Shown here: positions 42,615 to 51,480 of the stretch, one piece after another
How the letters are laid out: every line of letters begins with the position of its first letter
Position numbering within the stretch: position 1 is the first letter of the stretch
NCBI RefSeq assembly: GCF_009659625.1
Contig: NZ_VOIW01000006.1
Span: 538,669 to 602,668, forward strand
DNA length: 64,000 nt
Direction: 5' to 3'
Source of the DNA: Pseudomonas haemolytica
Lineage (GTDB): Bacteria; Pseudomonadota; Gammaproteobacteria; Pseudomonadales; Pseudomonadaceae
Translations under genes and position numbers: made by a program
Notes under the pieces: generated by a model
What the model was told of the DNA's origin: nothing
The model's database searches: none
What the model saw: the letters and a program-made list of their open reading frames with translations, nothing else

Positions 42615-43770
42615 AATAGAACACCCCGCCCCCGACAATAAACGCCCCCAGCATGTAGAACATGTAGTGGGCCGGCAGGCTGGCCAGCACCAGCCCACAC
42701 AACACAGGCCCCATCGCGGCGCCGAGATTGGACAGGTTCTGCGCCCCGTAATACATGCCGCGCAAATGGTCCGGGGCGATTCGGTCGATAAACATGTACT
42801 CGGCCGGGAACACGATGATCTCCCCCACGGTAAATACCGCCATTGCCAGCACCCACCACAACACGCTGGTGGACAGCGCAAACCCGATCAAACCCAACAT
42901 GAACATGCTCAAGCCAGCGATCAGCCACTGGCTCAGGTAACGGTGGGAAATTTGTCGGCCGATCAGGTACTGCAAGGCAATCACTAACACGGCGTTGGTG
43001 GTCAGCACTGCGCTGATCACGGTGTAGGTGTATTCGGCGGTAGTGGTGGTCACCAGGTATTGCGACAGGTAAGCCGTAAACTGGCCGAACACTACCGCAC
43101 TGAGCAGGCCGCCCAACGTGAAGCACACCAGGCGGCGATCACGCAGCAATACGCGGGCGACGGCGAGGAACGGCACTGGCTTTTGCGCCACATCGACGGT
43201 GGCCAAGTTGCGGTCACCCCAGCGCCAGTACAACAGGAAAAACCCCAGCCCCAGCAGCGCCGACAGGATAAACGGCAGGCTGATATCCAGCTTGGCCACC
43301 ATCGCTCCGAAGAACGGCCCGACGGCGTAGCCGATATTGGTCAGGGTGTACTTGATGGAAAACACTTCACTGCGTGCGTCTTCGGGCAGCAGGCTGGCGA
43401 AGCCGGCTTTCACCGCAATGTCGATGACCGCGTAGGCCAGGTTGATCAGAATCAGGCAGCTATAGAACGCCCAGATATTCTGCGCCAGCAGCGTGCCGAT
43501 AAACCCCAGCACAAACACCAGGCTCAAGCCGAGCAGCAGTCGATAACTGTTAATGCGATCGACCAGGAAACCGCCGTAGACACTGAGCAGCGAGCCGACG
43601 ATCAGCGAACTGCCGATCACCAGGCCGACCTGGGTAATGTCCAGGGCGAAGTGGCTGGTGAGGTAGATGACAAGGTAGGGAAAGGTGATCGCCTTGGCCA
43701 ACGTCAGCAACAACGTGGCACACAGCAACAGGTTCACGGTACGGGGGTAGTTTCTTATTGTGGCAAGCAT
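42577..43770 (-). CDS. MFS transporter, MdtH-like exporter
   Basis: Inner-membrane protein of 397 residues with about 12 membrane segments; VYGGFLVDRINSYRLLLGLS is the loop 2-3 motif of drug:proton antiporters. LINLAYAVIDIAVKAGFASL and AEYMFIDRIAPDHLRGMYYG, NLSNLGAAMGPVL are as in MdtH-type exporters. The substrate is unknown. ATG at 43770 is chosen; the upstream in-frame codon is TTG. It is convergent with DUF1652 and shares 38 bases with it. Confidence 0.87.
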   Translation of the reverse strand: MLATIRNYPRTVNLLLCATLLLTLAKAITFPYLVIYLTSHFALDITQVGLVIGSSLIVGSLLSVYGGFLVDRINSYRLLLGLSLVFVLGFIGTLLAQNIWAFYSCLILINLAYAVIDIAVKAGFASLLPEDARSEVFSIKYTLTNIGYAVGPFFGAMVAKLDISLPFILSALLGLGFFLLYWRWGDRNLATVDVAQKPVPFLAVARVLLRDRRLVCFTLGGLLSAVVFGQFTAYLSQYLVTTTTAEYTYTVISAVLTTNAVLVIALQYLIGRQISHRYLSQWLIAGLSMFMLGLIGFALSTSVLWWVLAMAVFTVGEIIVFPAEYMFIDRIAPDHLRGMYYGAQNLSNLGAAMGPVLCGLVLASLPAHYMFYMLGAFIVGGGVFYFIGAAMKANHPA

Positions 43771-43858
43771 CCTGCTCTCATTCTTCAAAGGTAACGCGAC
43801 CCATGGGGCCGGTTACCTTAACGCAAGAATCTGGAAAACAGCAGATGGTGATGCGGGA

Positions 43859-44167
43859 TTATTTCTTCACCGGGGTGATCTCGAGGATGGTGCCGTTGGT
43901 GGTCTTGAGCAGCACGAACTTGTCGCCCACCCGTGCCCATTGGCTGTCTTCTTCGGGCTGCTTGAGGCCGCGCTTTTTCCAGTCACTGACCGCCGATTCC
44001 TTGCGCATCAGCATATCCGGGGCGCGGTCGCCCTCCTTCAAGTCGCGAGCGTTGATATTTGAAGGTTGCACGGTTTCCTGAGGGGTATCACCGGCCTGCA
44101 CGACAGCGCTGGCGGTGGAGAAGCTGGCAGCGACCAGCAGGCAAGCGGCTAAGGTTTTCGACTTCAT
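43859..44167 (-). CDS. Periplasmic RcnB-like protein
   Basis: Protein of 102 residues with a signal peptide (MKSKTLAACLLVAASFSTASA) and an RcnB-type C-terminal domain: GDRAPDMLMRKESAVSDWKK and SQWARVGDKFVLLKTTNGTI, then LEI. RcnB in E. coli tunes nickel and cobalt export; in Pseudomonas many small RcnB-like paralogues exist without assigned roles. GAAGGAG site upstream. Single gene. Confidence 0.83.
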   Translation of the reverse strand: MKSKTLAACLLVAASFSTASAVVQAGDTPQETVQPSNINARDLKEGDRAPDMLMRKESAVSDWKKRGLKQPEEDSQWARVGDKFVLLKTTNGTILEITPVKK

Positions 44168-44256
44168 GGGTGCTCCTTCAATGATGGTACGTACCCAACT
44201 TCCGACCGCAGCGGCGCGGAATCATTCAGCCTGCTGACTTCGCCACAAGGTGTAAG

Positions 44257-44610
44257 TCAGTGAGCCGGTGTGCCTTGATGAAACACCATCCGCCACTGCC
44301 CGTGCTCTTCGCGCCACACCGAACTGCGCAATGAGTCCCCCACCCCTTGGCGATGGCCGCGATAAGTCACCAGTGCCACGCCGCGGCTAAGCATTTTCAC
44401 GGTAAACCCGGACATGCGCCGCGGTGAAAACACCTCATCCTGCAACCCGGCAATCACCTCGGCCTTGCTGCCCCAGACAGTGCCACTGGCACCAAACTCA
44501 ACGAAATCATCCGCCAGCAGGTGCCCCAGCCGTTCCGCATCCGAGCGCGTCGCATACCCCTGAAGCTCCTGTTCCAGTGCGAATAAATGCGCTTGAAGTT
44601 CCATCCCCAT
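44257..44610 (-). CDS. SnoaL/DUF4440-like NTF2-fold protein
   Basis: Protein of 117 residues with the NTF2 fold pattern: HLFALEQELQGYATRSDAER, LLADDFVEFGASGTVWGSKA, VALVTYRGHR and a final WREEHGQWRMVFHQGTP. Function is unknown; relatives are often small-molecule-binding or ketosteroid isomerase-like. Start MGMELQ at 44610 has AGGGG upstream; a much longer frame would overlap the divergent regulator and is rejected. It is divergent from the XRE-cupin gene across a 31-base gap that holds its operator-like repeats. Confidence 0.82.
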   Translation of the reverse strand: MGMELQAHLFALEQELQGYATRSDAERLGHLLADDFVEFGASGTVWGSKAEVIAGLQDEVFSPRRMSGFTVKMLSRGVALVTYRGHRQGVGDSLRSSVWREEHGQWRMVFHQGTPAH

Positions 44611-44617
44611 TGCCCCT

Positions 44618-44667
44618 ATGAAATTAATCCTGTAATTTTTCATGAAATTATTCGACATAAATTTCAT
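44618..44667. promoter_or_regulatory. ATGAAATTA repeats: putative PuuR-like operator
   Basis: ATGAAATTA occurs at 44618 and 44642 and its inverse (AAATTTCAT) at 44659. The middle copy forms the palindrome TTTCATGAAA (44638-44647). The sites overlap the possible starts of the XRE-cupin gene and the promoter of the divergent gene, as expected for self-repression. Confidence 0.55.
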
Positions 44668-45223
44668 GACGCCACAAGAAGAACTCGCCACCCTCGCAGC
44701 GCTGATCCACGACTTGCGCAAGCACAAGAAGCTCACCCTGGCCCAACTCGCGCAAAAAATCGAGCGGTCGGTGGGGTTCCTGTCCCAGGTCGAGCGCGGC
44801 CTGTCGCGACCGACCGTGGCCGACCTGACTGCCATCAGCCACGCTCTGGACGTACCCACCACCTATTTCTACAGCCTGCCCAAACCCAAGGCGGTCGACT
44901 GGGTCACCCGCCCCAACGAGCGGCGCACGGTGTATTACGCCAATGGCATCACCGACATCCTGGTGTCGCCGAGCATGAATGGCGCGTTTTCGATGCTCGA
45001 CAGCCTGTTGGCCCCCGGTGCCAACAGCGGCGAACAAAGCATGAGCGACCGCGCCGAACAGGCCGGTTTCGTGCTGGAAGGCGAGCTGACCCTATGGGTT
45101 GAAGATGAGGCCGACCCCGTCACCCTCGGCCCCGGCGACAGTTTCCACCTGGCCAGTTTCGCCCATTGCCGCTACGCCAACCTGACCGACCTGCCCGCCC
45201 GCGTCCTGTGGGTTTACAACTAG
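44642..45223 (+). CDS. XRE-cupin regulator (PuuR-like)
   Basis: Protein of up to 193 residues. The N-terminal helix-turn-helix is LTLAQLAQKIERSVGFLSQV with ERGLSRPTVADLTAISHALD, and the C-terminal cupin holds AGFVLEGELTLWVEDEADPV and GPGDSFHLASFAHCRYAN. PuuR in E. coli represses putrescine use and is released by putrescine. Two starts are possible, 44642 and 44666; neither has a good ribosome site, and the operator-like repeats favour 44666. The glutamine-synthetase-like gene follows 11 bases later, so both form one operon for a polyamine or other amine. Confidence 0.88.
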   Translation: MKLFDINFMTPQEELATLAALIHDLRKHKKLTLAQLAQKIERSVGFLSQVERGLSRPTVADLTAISHALDVPTTYFYSLPKPKAVDWVTRPNERRTVYYANGITDILVSPSMNGAFSMLDSLLAPGANSGEQSMSDRAEQAGFVLEGELTLWVEDEADPVTLGPGDSFHLASFAHCRYANLTDLPARVLWVYN

Positions 45224-45234
45224 GAGCTACACCC

Positions 45235-46581
45235 GTGAAAAGCCATTCCTCCACGTTACTGGCCGAAGTACGGACCTTTCGCCAGAACCACCCCGACGTA
45301 CGCTATGTCGACCTGATTGCCCTGGATATCCCCGGGCATTTCTACGGCAAACGCTACCCGGTGGAGATGCTTGAGAAAGTCGCCGCCGGCAGCCCGTTGA
45401 AGCTGCCGCAGAACGCCGTGCTGCTGGGGGCTCAGGGTGGGTTGTTCAAGATTGGTGACTACTGCTTCAACGACGGTGACCCGGATGCCAATCGCCGACT
45501 GGTGCCCGGTACGCTCAAGCCGGTGAGCTGGGAGTCACAGCCATTGGGGCAAATGCTCATCACCTCCGACGGCACCGAAGCGCCGATCGAATTCGAACCC
45601 CGCGAAGTCCTGGCCAAGGTGCTGGAGCGCTTGCAGCACAAGGGCATTCACCCGGTGGTGGCGTTTGAACTGGAGTTCTATCTGTTCGATAAAAAACTCG
45701 AAAACGGCCTGCCGCAGTTCGCCCGCGACCCGCTGAGCGATGATGCCGATGACCAGCCCAACCTGCATATCGAACGGCTGTCGCGCTTCAGTGAAGTGCT
45801 GGACGACATGGCGCAAACCGCCAAGGACCAGGGCATCGACATCACGGTGATCACTGCCGAGATCGGTCCCGGCCAGTTCGAGATCAATTTCGGCCACTGC
45901 GATGACGGCCTGCGCGCCGCGGACTGGGCCGCCCTGTTCTGCCGCAGCACCCGCGGCGTGGCGCTCAAGCACGGTTACCGCGCCAGCTTCATGGCCAAGC
46001 CTTACCTGCAATTTCCCGGCAGCGGCATGCATGTGCATGTCAGCCTCTACGACGCGGCCGGCAATAACCTGCTCGCCGCCCATCAGCAGCAGCCGCTGCG
46101 CCACGCCGTGGCCGGTTGCCTGGAATTGCTGCCCCACTGCATGCCGATCTTCTCGCCCAACCACAACGCTTTCCGCCGCCTGGGCGGCGCGGTCAACGCC
46201 GCGACGCGCGCCAGCTGGGGCTTTGAAGACCGTGACGCCTGCGTGCGCATCCCCGATTCCGACCCGCGTAACCTGCGGATCGAACACCGCCTGGCCAGCG
46301 CCGATGCCAACCCGTACCTTGTGCTGGCGGCAATCCTGGTGGGGCTGGAGCATGGGCTCGAAGCCAAGCGCGAACCCATTACCCCGCTGAACGAGGACCG
46401 CAGCAGCGGCACCGATTTCCCGGTGGAAATGCTCGACGCCGTGCGCGCCATGCAGCAACAGCCGGTCGTGCGCGATAAGCTGGGCGCCGAGTTTGTCGAC
46501 GTGTATTGCGAGAACAAACGCCAGGATCACTTGGCCTTTCAACAAGAGATCCATGCGCGGGAATATCGCTGGTTTCTTTAA
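45235..46581 (+). CDS. Glutamine synthetase-family gamma-glutamyl-amine ligase (PuuA-like)
   Basis: Protein of 448 residues with the glutamine synthetase fold: VAFELEFYLFDKKLENGLPQ, GPGQFEINFGHCDDGLRAAD, KPYLQFPGSGMHVHVSLYD, FSPNHNAFRRLGG and RIEHRLASADANPYLVLAAI provide ATP, glutamate and metal ligands. PuuA-like enzymes attach glutamate to putrescine or other amines at the expense of ATP; the adenylylation Tyr of true GlnA is not present. The start is GTG with an AGGAG site. The PuuR-like gene precedes it. The partner oxidase and gamma-glutamyl hydrolase are not in the window, so the exact amine is open. Confidence 0.88.
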   Translation: MKSHSSTLLAEVRTFRQNHPDVRYVDLIALDIPGHFYGKRYPVEMLEKVAAGSPLKLPQNAVLLGAQGGLFKIGDYCFNDGDPDANRRLVPGTLKPVSWESQPLGQMLITSDGTEAPIEFEPREVLAKVLERLQHKGIHPVVAFELEFYLFDKKLENGLPQFARDPLSDDADDQPNLHIERLSRFSEVLDDMAQTAKDQGIDITVITAEIGPGQFEINFGHCDDGLRAADWAALFCRSTRGVALKHGYRASFMAKPYLQFPGSGMHVHVSLYDAAGNNLLAAHQQQPLRHAVAGCLELLPHCMPIFSPNHNAFRRLGGAVNAATRASWGFEDRDACVRIPDSDPRNLRIEHRLASADANPYLVLAAILVGLEHGLEAKREPITPLNEDRSSGTDFPVEMLDAVRAMQQQPVVRDKLGAEFVDVYCENKRQDHLAFQQEIHAREYRWFL

Positions 46582-46761
46582 GAAACTGTCGAGCCGGATA
46601 TGCTAAAACCCTGACATAAATCAAGCGAAAGGCTCTAGCACGGGCCTTTCAGCTGGAAAAATTGTCGAACAATCCTGGATTTTGCCGGTGAGATCCATTA
46701 TCATCCGGCGCCTTCTCGCTACCCGCCGGGTAGTTGTTTCAATGTGTCACCCGAGGCGCCC

Positions 46762-48621
46762 ATGTACCGTTTTTCGTTTCACCGCCCTTTGATGGTCATC
46801 AGCCTGGGGCTGGTCAGCCATTGTGTTTCTGCTGCACTTCAACCCTTGGCCGAAGCCCCGCTGGCCAACGACACCGAGTTTCACTGCCACTTCAACCGCG
46901 ACGCCAGTACCGACTGCACCACCACCTACCGCTACACGATCCTCAAAGCCAACGGCCGCGAAATGCTCTCGCGCATCGACTTCGATTATTCCGAAGGCGA
47001 CACCTTTGAAGTGATCAGTGCGCAGTCCACACAGCCCGGCGCCAAGCCGGTCGCCCTGGCCGCCACACAAATCGACACGCGCACCGCGCCCAACCCAGAC
47101 CAAGGTTTCAGCCGCAACAAGCAAACCTCCCTGGCCTTCCCCAACCTGCGCGTGGGCACACAGATCCGCTACACCGTGCGTCAGCACTACCCGGCCAAAC
47201 CGCTGATGACCCAGTTCCACTATGTACTCAAACTCGGCCCCGGCGCGGTCCGCCGTGATCGCTTCAAGGCACGCTTTACCGCTGAACGGCCGATCCAGTG
47301 GCGCAGTGAAATGTTCGACGATTTCAAGGTCACCCCGTCGAGCAACGGCAAGACCCTGGACGTGGTGCTGAAAGCCCCGACCTACGTCAACTACATCAAT
47401 GAATCTTCCGCCGCCGCACTGCTACGCAGTCCGCGCCTGGAAGTGGGCAGCGCCGTGGAACGCCAAGCGTATTTCGGTGACTTCGCGCAACGCTACAACC
47501 AGATCCTCGGTGCCAACCTGCCGGCGCAAGCTGCCGCCGCCGTGACCGCCGCACGCAGCTTGGCACCGGCCGAGCAGGTCGCTGCGATGATGCAGCACAT
47601 CAATGATCACTACCGCTACCTGGGTGACTGGCGCGCCAGTGAGCGTGGCTACGTGCCGTTCAGCCTGGCGGAAATCGAGCAGCATGGTTACGGCGACTGC
47701 AAGGACCTGGCGACCCTGCTGACCGCCATGCTCAAGGCCATTGGTATCAAGGCTGAGACCGCATGGGTGAGCCGTGGCGATGTGGTAGACGCCTTGCTGA
47801 TCCCCGGCACCCAGGCGCCAAACCACGCCATCGTGCGCGCCGAAGTGGATGGCCAGGTGTGGTGGCTCGACCCGACCAACCCGGTATTCGCCCCCGGCCA
47901 GACCATGCCCGACATCCAGGACCGCTGGGTGCTGGTCAACGATGCTCAGGGCCAGGTGCGCGAAGAACACATTCCTCTGGAACGCCCCGAAGTCGCGGTG
48001 CGCCTGGACAAACATGTGCAGTTCGGCAAGGAGGGCGATGGCGCGGTCAAGGCCACCATCACCTTCAGTCGCCTGCCGCTGATGCAATTGAGCGTCGCCG
48101 ACCGCCAGCAAGGCACCACGGCCACCGACCAGAACATCTGCGCCAACTTCGGCAACGACATCAGCGACTGCCAGATCACCCGCGAACCTACCGGCTTTGT
48201 GGTGCATGACGGTTACAGCGTCACCGCCAGCATGAACGACCAGCGAGCCCTGGAAAAGCTGGCCAATGACTATGTCTACACCGACCCGTCGTTGAAAGAC
48301 CGCTGGGAGGGCTACATCAACTATCGCCGTCAAGGACAACAGGCCGACCTCTACCTGGGCAACCCTGAAACCTATGACTACACCTTCACCCTGACAGGCG
48401 GGCAGATGGAAAAAGCCATCCCCGGCTGCAAGGTACGCTCGCCATGGTACGACCTCGACCTGGAGGGGAAACTGGAGGACGGTTCGCTGCGGTATCACTA
48501 TCGCCTGAGCCAGAAACAGCGCTGGCTGACCCATAAAGAAGTGGCCAGTGATGCGTTCGGCAAAATGATTGATGAGGCTCGGGCGTGTGCCGAGCAGGTG
48601 CATCAAGTTGTGAAGCTTTAA
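46762..48621 (+). CDS. Exported DUF3857/transglutaminase-like protein
   Basis: Protein of 619 residues with a signal peptide (MYRFSFHRPLMVISLGLVSH, then VSA), a DUF3857 beta-domain in the first 250 residues and a transglutaminase-like core. The catalytic triad can be placed at C313 (GYGDCKDLATLL), H355 (PNHAIVRAE) and D370 (WWLDPTNP). The last 220 residues form a beta-rich C-terminal domain. Such proteins are periplasmic or outer-membrane cysteine peptidase/transamidase-like enzymes of unknown substrate. GAGG upstream of the ATG. It is transcribed alone; a REPIN follows 20 bases after its stop. Confidence 0.88.
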   Translation: MYRFSFHRPLMVISLGLVSHCVSAALQPLAEAPLANDTEFHCHFNRDASTDCTTTYRYTILKANGREMLSRIDFDYSEGDTFEVISAQSTQPGAKPVALAATQIDTRTAPNPDQGFSRNKQTSLAFPNLRVGTQIRYTVRQHYPAKPLMTQFHYVLKLGPGAVRRDRFKARFTAERPIQWRSEMFDDFKVTPSSNGKTLDVVLKAPTYVNYINESSAAALLRSPRLEVGSAVERQAYFGDFAQRYNQILGANLPAQAAAAVTAARSLAPAEQVAAMMQHINDHYRYLGDWRASERGYVPFSLAEIEQHGYGDCKDLATLLTAMLKAIGIKAETAWVSRGDVVDALLIPGTQAPNHAIVRAEVDGQVWWLDPTNPVFAPGQTMPDIQDRWVLVNDAQGQVREEHIPLERPEVAVRLDKHVQFGKEGDGAVKATITFSRLPLMQLSVADRQQGTTATDQNICANFGNDISDCQITREPTGFVVHDGYSVTASMNDQRALEKLANDYVYTDPSLKDRWEGYINYRRQGQQADLYLGNPETYDYTFTLTGGQMEKAIPGCKVRSPWYDLDLEGKLEDGSLRYHYRLSQKQRWLTHKEVASDAFGKMIDEARACAEQVHQVVKL

Positions 48622-48640
48622 AATCAAACTCAGGTCAAAT

Positions 48641-48727
48641 GTGGGAGGGGGCTTGCTCCCGATAGCAGTGGTTCAGTCACAGTTGCATCGACTGATACAC
48701 CGCCATCGGGAGCAAGCCCCCTCCCAC
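48641..48727. repeat. GI-type REPIN (87 bp)
   Basis: A second copy with GTGGGAGGGGGCTTGC at 48641 and the inverse at 48712, exactly 87 bases as at 38748. It lies in the convergent gap between the transglutaminase and LysR genes. Confidence 0.95.
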
Positions 48728-48745
48728 ATTTTGATCCCCGTTCCG

Positions 48746-49639
48746 TCAGTTGGATTCGCCAAGCAGCAAACCCTGCTCCCGTGCGCACAACTCCACTACG
48801 TAATCCCACAACACCCGCAACCGCACCGACTTATGCAGCTCCCGACGCGAGCTGATCCAGTAACTGCGCTGGATGCCTTCCGCCGGCAGCAACGGCACCA
48901 AATCCGCATCGCCAGCCGCCATAAAGCACGGCAACACCGCAATGCCCAACCCCGAACGCGCCGCCTGGTGCTGGGCAATAACGCTGGTGCTGTGGAACAC
49001 CACCTTGGGGTTACGGCAGAAGCTGCTGAGGAATTTCAGCTCCTGGCTGAACAGCAGATCATCGACGTAATCGATCCAGGAATGGGCAGCGAGGTCTTCA
49101 CGTTTTTCGATCGGGGCGCTGCGCTCCAGATAGGCACGGCTGGCATAGAGCGCCAGGCGGTAGTCGGTGAGTTTGCGCGTCACCAGTTGATCGACGCTGG
49201 GGCGTTCCAGGTGGATGCTGATCTCCGCTTCGCGGTTAAGGATGCTGACAAAGCGCGGCACTGCGACCAGCTCCACTTCCAATCCCGGGTAACGCTCGAA
49301 CAACCCACTCATGCGACCGGCGAGGAACATCACGCCCAGACCTTCGGCCACACCCAGGCGGATCTTGCCCAGGGGCGCAGCGGAGTGGGTCAGTTCGTCT
49401 TCGGCCAGCAGCGCCACGTTCTCCATGGCTTCGGCATGCTTGAGCAGCGCTTCGCCCGAGGGCGTCAGCTCATAGCCCTGGGCGTGCTGCACGAACAGCG
49501 CAGTGCCGAGGCTTTTCTCGATGGCCTCGATATGCCGGGCCACGGTGGCATGCGTGGTTTTCAAGCGTTGCGCGGCGGTGAGCAGGCGACCACTGCGCTG
49601 CAACTCGAGAAAAAACCGCAGGTCATTCCAGTCGAACAT
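48746..49639 (-). CDS. LysR-family regulator divergent from the GMC oxidoreductase
   Basis: Protein of 297 residues with winged helix-turn-helix (LLTAAQRLKTTHATVARHIE) and effector domain (LGKIRLGVAEGLGVMFLAGR; GLGIAVLPCFMA). It resembles the group of LysR proteins that control single oxidoreductase genes. Start at 49639 (MFDWNDLRFFLEL) has TGGAGG; an upstream frame is not supported. The 129-base gap to the GMC gene contains TAAAAACTAACATTTTTAAG-type AT-rich sequence that may be the shared promoter. Confidence 0.9.
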   Translation of the reverse strand: MFDWNDLRFFLELQRSGRLLTAAQRLKTTHATVARHIEAIEKSLGTALFVQHAQGYELTPSGEALLKHAEAMENVALLAEDELTHSAAPLGKIRLGVAEGLGVMFLAGRMSGLFERYPGLEVELVAVPRFVSILNREAEISIHLERPSVDQLVTRKLTDYRLALYASRAYLERSAPIEKREDLAAHSWIDYVDDLLFSQELKFLSSFCRNPKVVFHSTSVIAQHQAARSGLGIAVLPCFMAAGDADLVPLLPAEGIQRSYWISSRRELHKSVRLRVLWDYVVELCAREQGLLLGESN

Positions 49640-49768
49640 GTCGCCTCCATTGCCAGGGCCCGGCCCACGCTGTTTAAAAACGCACAGCAGCTGGGTAAAA
49701 ACTAACATTTTTAAGACGAAAACTAACAACTAGGATGGGCTCAATAAGAAAAACAAGCGAGACCCCAG

Positions 49769-51415
49769 ATGCCCATGGAAACTGCTGAATACGATTACAT
49801 CGTCGTCGGCGCCGGCCCCGCTGGTTGCCTGCTGGCCAATCGTTTGTCCGCCAACCCGGCCCACCGCGTCCTGCTGCTGGAAGCCGGTGGCCGCGACAAC
49901 TACCCCTGGATCCATATCCCCGTCGGCTACCTGTTCTGCATCGGTAACCCACGCACCGACTGGTGCTTCAAGACCGAGGCCCAGGCAGGCCTGCAAGGTC
50001 GTGCCTTGAGTTACCCACGGGGCAAGGTGCTCGGCGGCTGCTCATCGATCAACGGCATGATCTACATGCGCGGCCAGGCCCAGGACTACGACGGCTGGGC
50101 CGCGGAAGGCAATTCGGGCTGGGCCTGGAAAGACGTGCTGCCGTTGTTCAAGCACAGCGAAAACCATTTTGCCGGCGGCTCTGAGTTCCACAGCGATGGC
50201 GGCGAATGGCGTGTCGAACAACAGCGTCTGTCGTGGCCGATTCTCGATGCGTTCCGTGAGGCGGCGGCCCAGAGCGGTATCGCCAACATCAATGACTTCA
50301 ACCAGGGCGATAACGAGGGCTGCGGCTACTTCCAGGTCAACCAGAAGGCGGGCGTGCGCTGGAATGCGGCCAAGGCGTTTCTCAAACCGATCCGCCAGCG
50401 GCCCAACCTGACCGTGCTCACCGACGTCGAGGTCGACCGTGTGCTGCTGGAAAACGGCCGCGCCTCGCAGGTGCTGGGACGCCAACACGGCCAGCCGCTG
50501 AGCTGGAAGGCACGCAAGGAAATCGTGCTGTGCGCGGGAGCCGTTGGCTCGCCGGGCATTCTGCAACGCTCAGGCATCGGCCCTTCCCATGTGCTCAAAC
50601 CACTGGGCATTGATGTGGTGCATGAACTGCCAGGCGTGGGTGGCAACCTGCAGGATCACCTGCAACTGCGGTTGATCTACAAGCTGGAAAACGCCCGCAC
50701 ACTGAACCAGATCGCCGGCACGCTGTGGGGCAAGATGGGCATGGGCCTGCGCTACCTGTATGACCGCAGCGGCCCGCTGTCGATGGCGCCCAGCCAGCTT
50801 GGCGCATTTGCCCGTTCCGGGCCGGAGCAGACCTCGGCCAACCTTGAATACCATGTGCAGCCGCTGTCCCTGGAGCGCTTTGGCGAACCGCTGCACGGCT
50901 TCCCCGCGTTTACCGCCTCGGTCTGCGACCTGCGCCCGCAAAGCCGCGGCCGCGTGGATATTCGCTCGGCCAGCCCGGCGGATGCCCCGCTGATTCAACC
51001 CAATTACCTCAGCCACCCCGAGGACTTGCGTGTGGCCGCCGACGCCATCCGCCTGACTCGGCGCATCGTCGCCGCACCGGCCCTGAGCCAGTTCAAACCG
51101 GTGGAATACCTGCCCGGCGATGCGCTGCAAACCGAAGAGCAACTGCACGAAGCCGCCGCACGTATCGGCACCACCATTTTCCATCCGGTCGGTACCTGCC
51201 GCATGGGCGTTGACAAGGACGCCGTGGTCGACAGCCAACTGCGCGTGCACGGCATCCCCGGCCTGCGCATTGCCGATGCGTCGATCATGCCGCGCATCAC
51301 CTCCGGCAATACCTGCTCACCGACGCTGATGATCGCGGAGAAGGCCGCGCAACTGATCCTTTCACCGAATACAAGGAGCCTCGCCGCGGAGAAAGAACAG
51401 ACTCATGCAATCTGA
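49769..51415 (+). CDS. GMC-family FAD-dependent alcohol/choline dehydrogenase-like oxidoreductase
   Basis: Protein of 548 residues. The FAD-binding motif is YDYIVVGAGPAGCLLANRLS; GMC signature 1 is GKVLGGCSSINGMIYMRGQA and signature 2 GAVGSPGILQRSGIG. The catalytic His-Asn/His pair is in FHPVGTCRMG and RITSGNTCSPTLM. These enzymes oxidise an alcohol to the aldehyde with electrons passing to the respiratory chain. Substrate is unknown; AlkJ and polyethylene-glycol dehydrogenase are relatives. The MHS transporter gene follows by 65 bases. Confidence 0.92.
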   Translation: MPMETAEYDYIVVGAGPAGCLLANRLSANPAHRVLLLEAGGRDNYPWIHIPVGYLFCIGNPRTDWCFKTEAQAGLQGRALSYPRGKVLGGCSSINGMIYMRGQAQDYDGWAAEGNSGWAWKDVLPLFKHSENHFAGGSEFHSDGGEWRVEQQRLSWPILDAFREAAAQSGIANINDFNQGDNEGCGYFQVNQKAGVRWNAAKAFLKPIRQRPNLTVLTDVEVDRVLLENGRASQVLGRQHGQPLSWKARKEIVLCAGAVGSPGILQRSGIGPSHVLKPLGIDVVHELPGVGGNLQDHLQLRLIYKLENARTLNQIAGTLWGKMGMGLRYLYDRSGPLSMAPSQLGAFARSGPEQTSANLEYHVQPLSLERFGEPLHGFPAFTASVCDLRPQSRGRVDIRSASPADAPLIQPNYLSHPEDLRVAADAIRLTRRIVAAPALSQFKPVEYLPGDALQTEEQLHEAAARIGTTIFHPVGTCRMGVDKDAVVDSQLRVHGIPGLRIADASIMPRITSGNTCSPTLMIAEKAAQLILSPNTRSLAAEKEQTHAI

Positions 51416-51480
51416 ATAGCGGCGCCACACCTGGCGCCGACAGTGGGACAACAATAAATAATCACTGTGAGGGACACCCG

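Noticed and set aside
46627..46650. GAAAGGC/GCCTTTC hairpin after the glutamine synthetase-like gene
   Set aside because: Seven-bp stem without a T tract; not enough to call a terminator.
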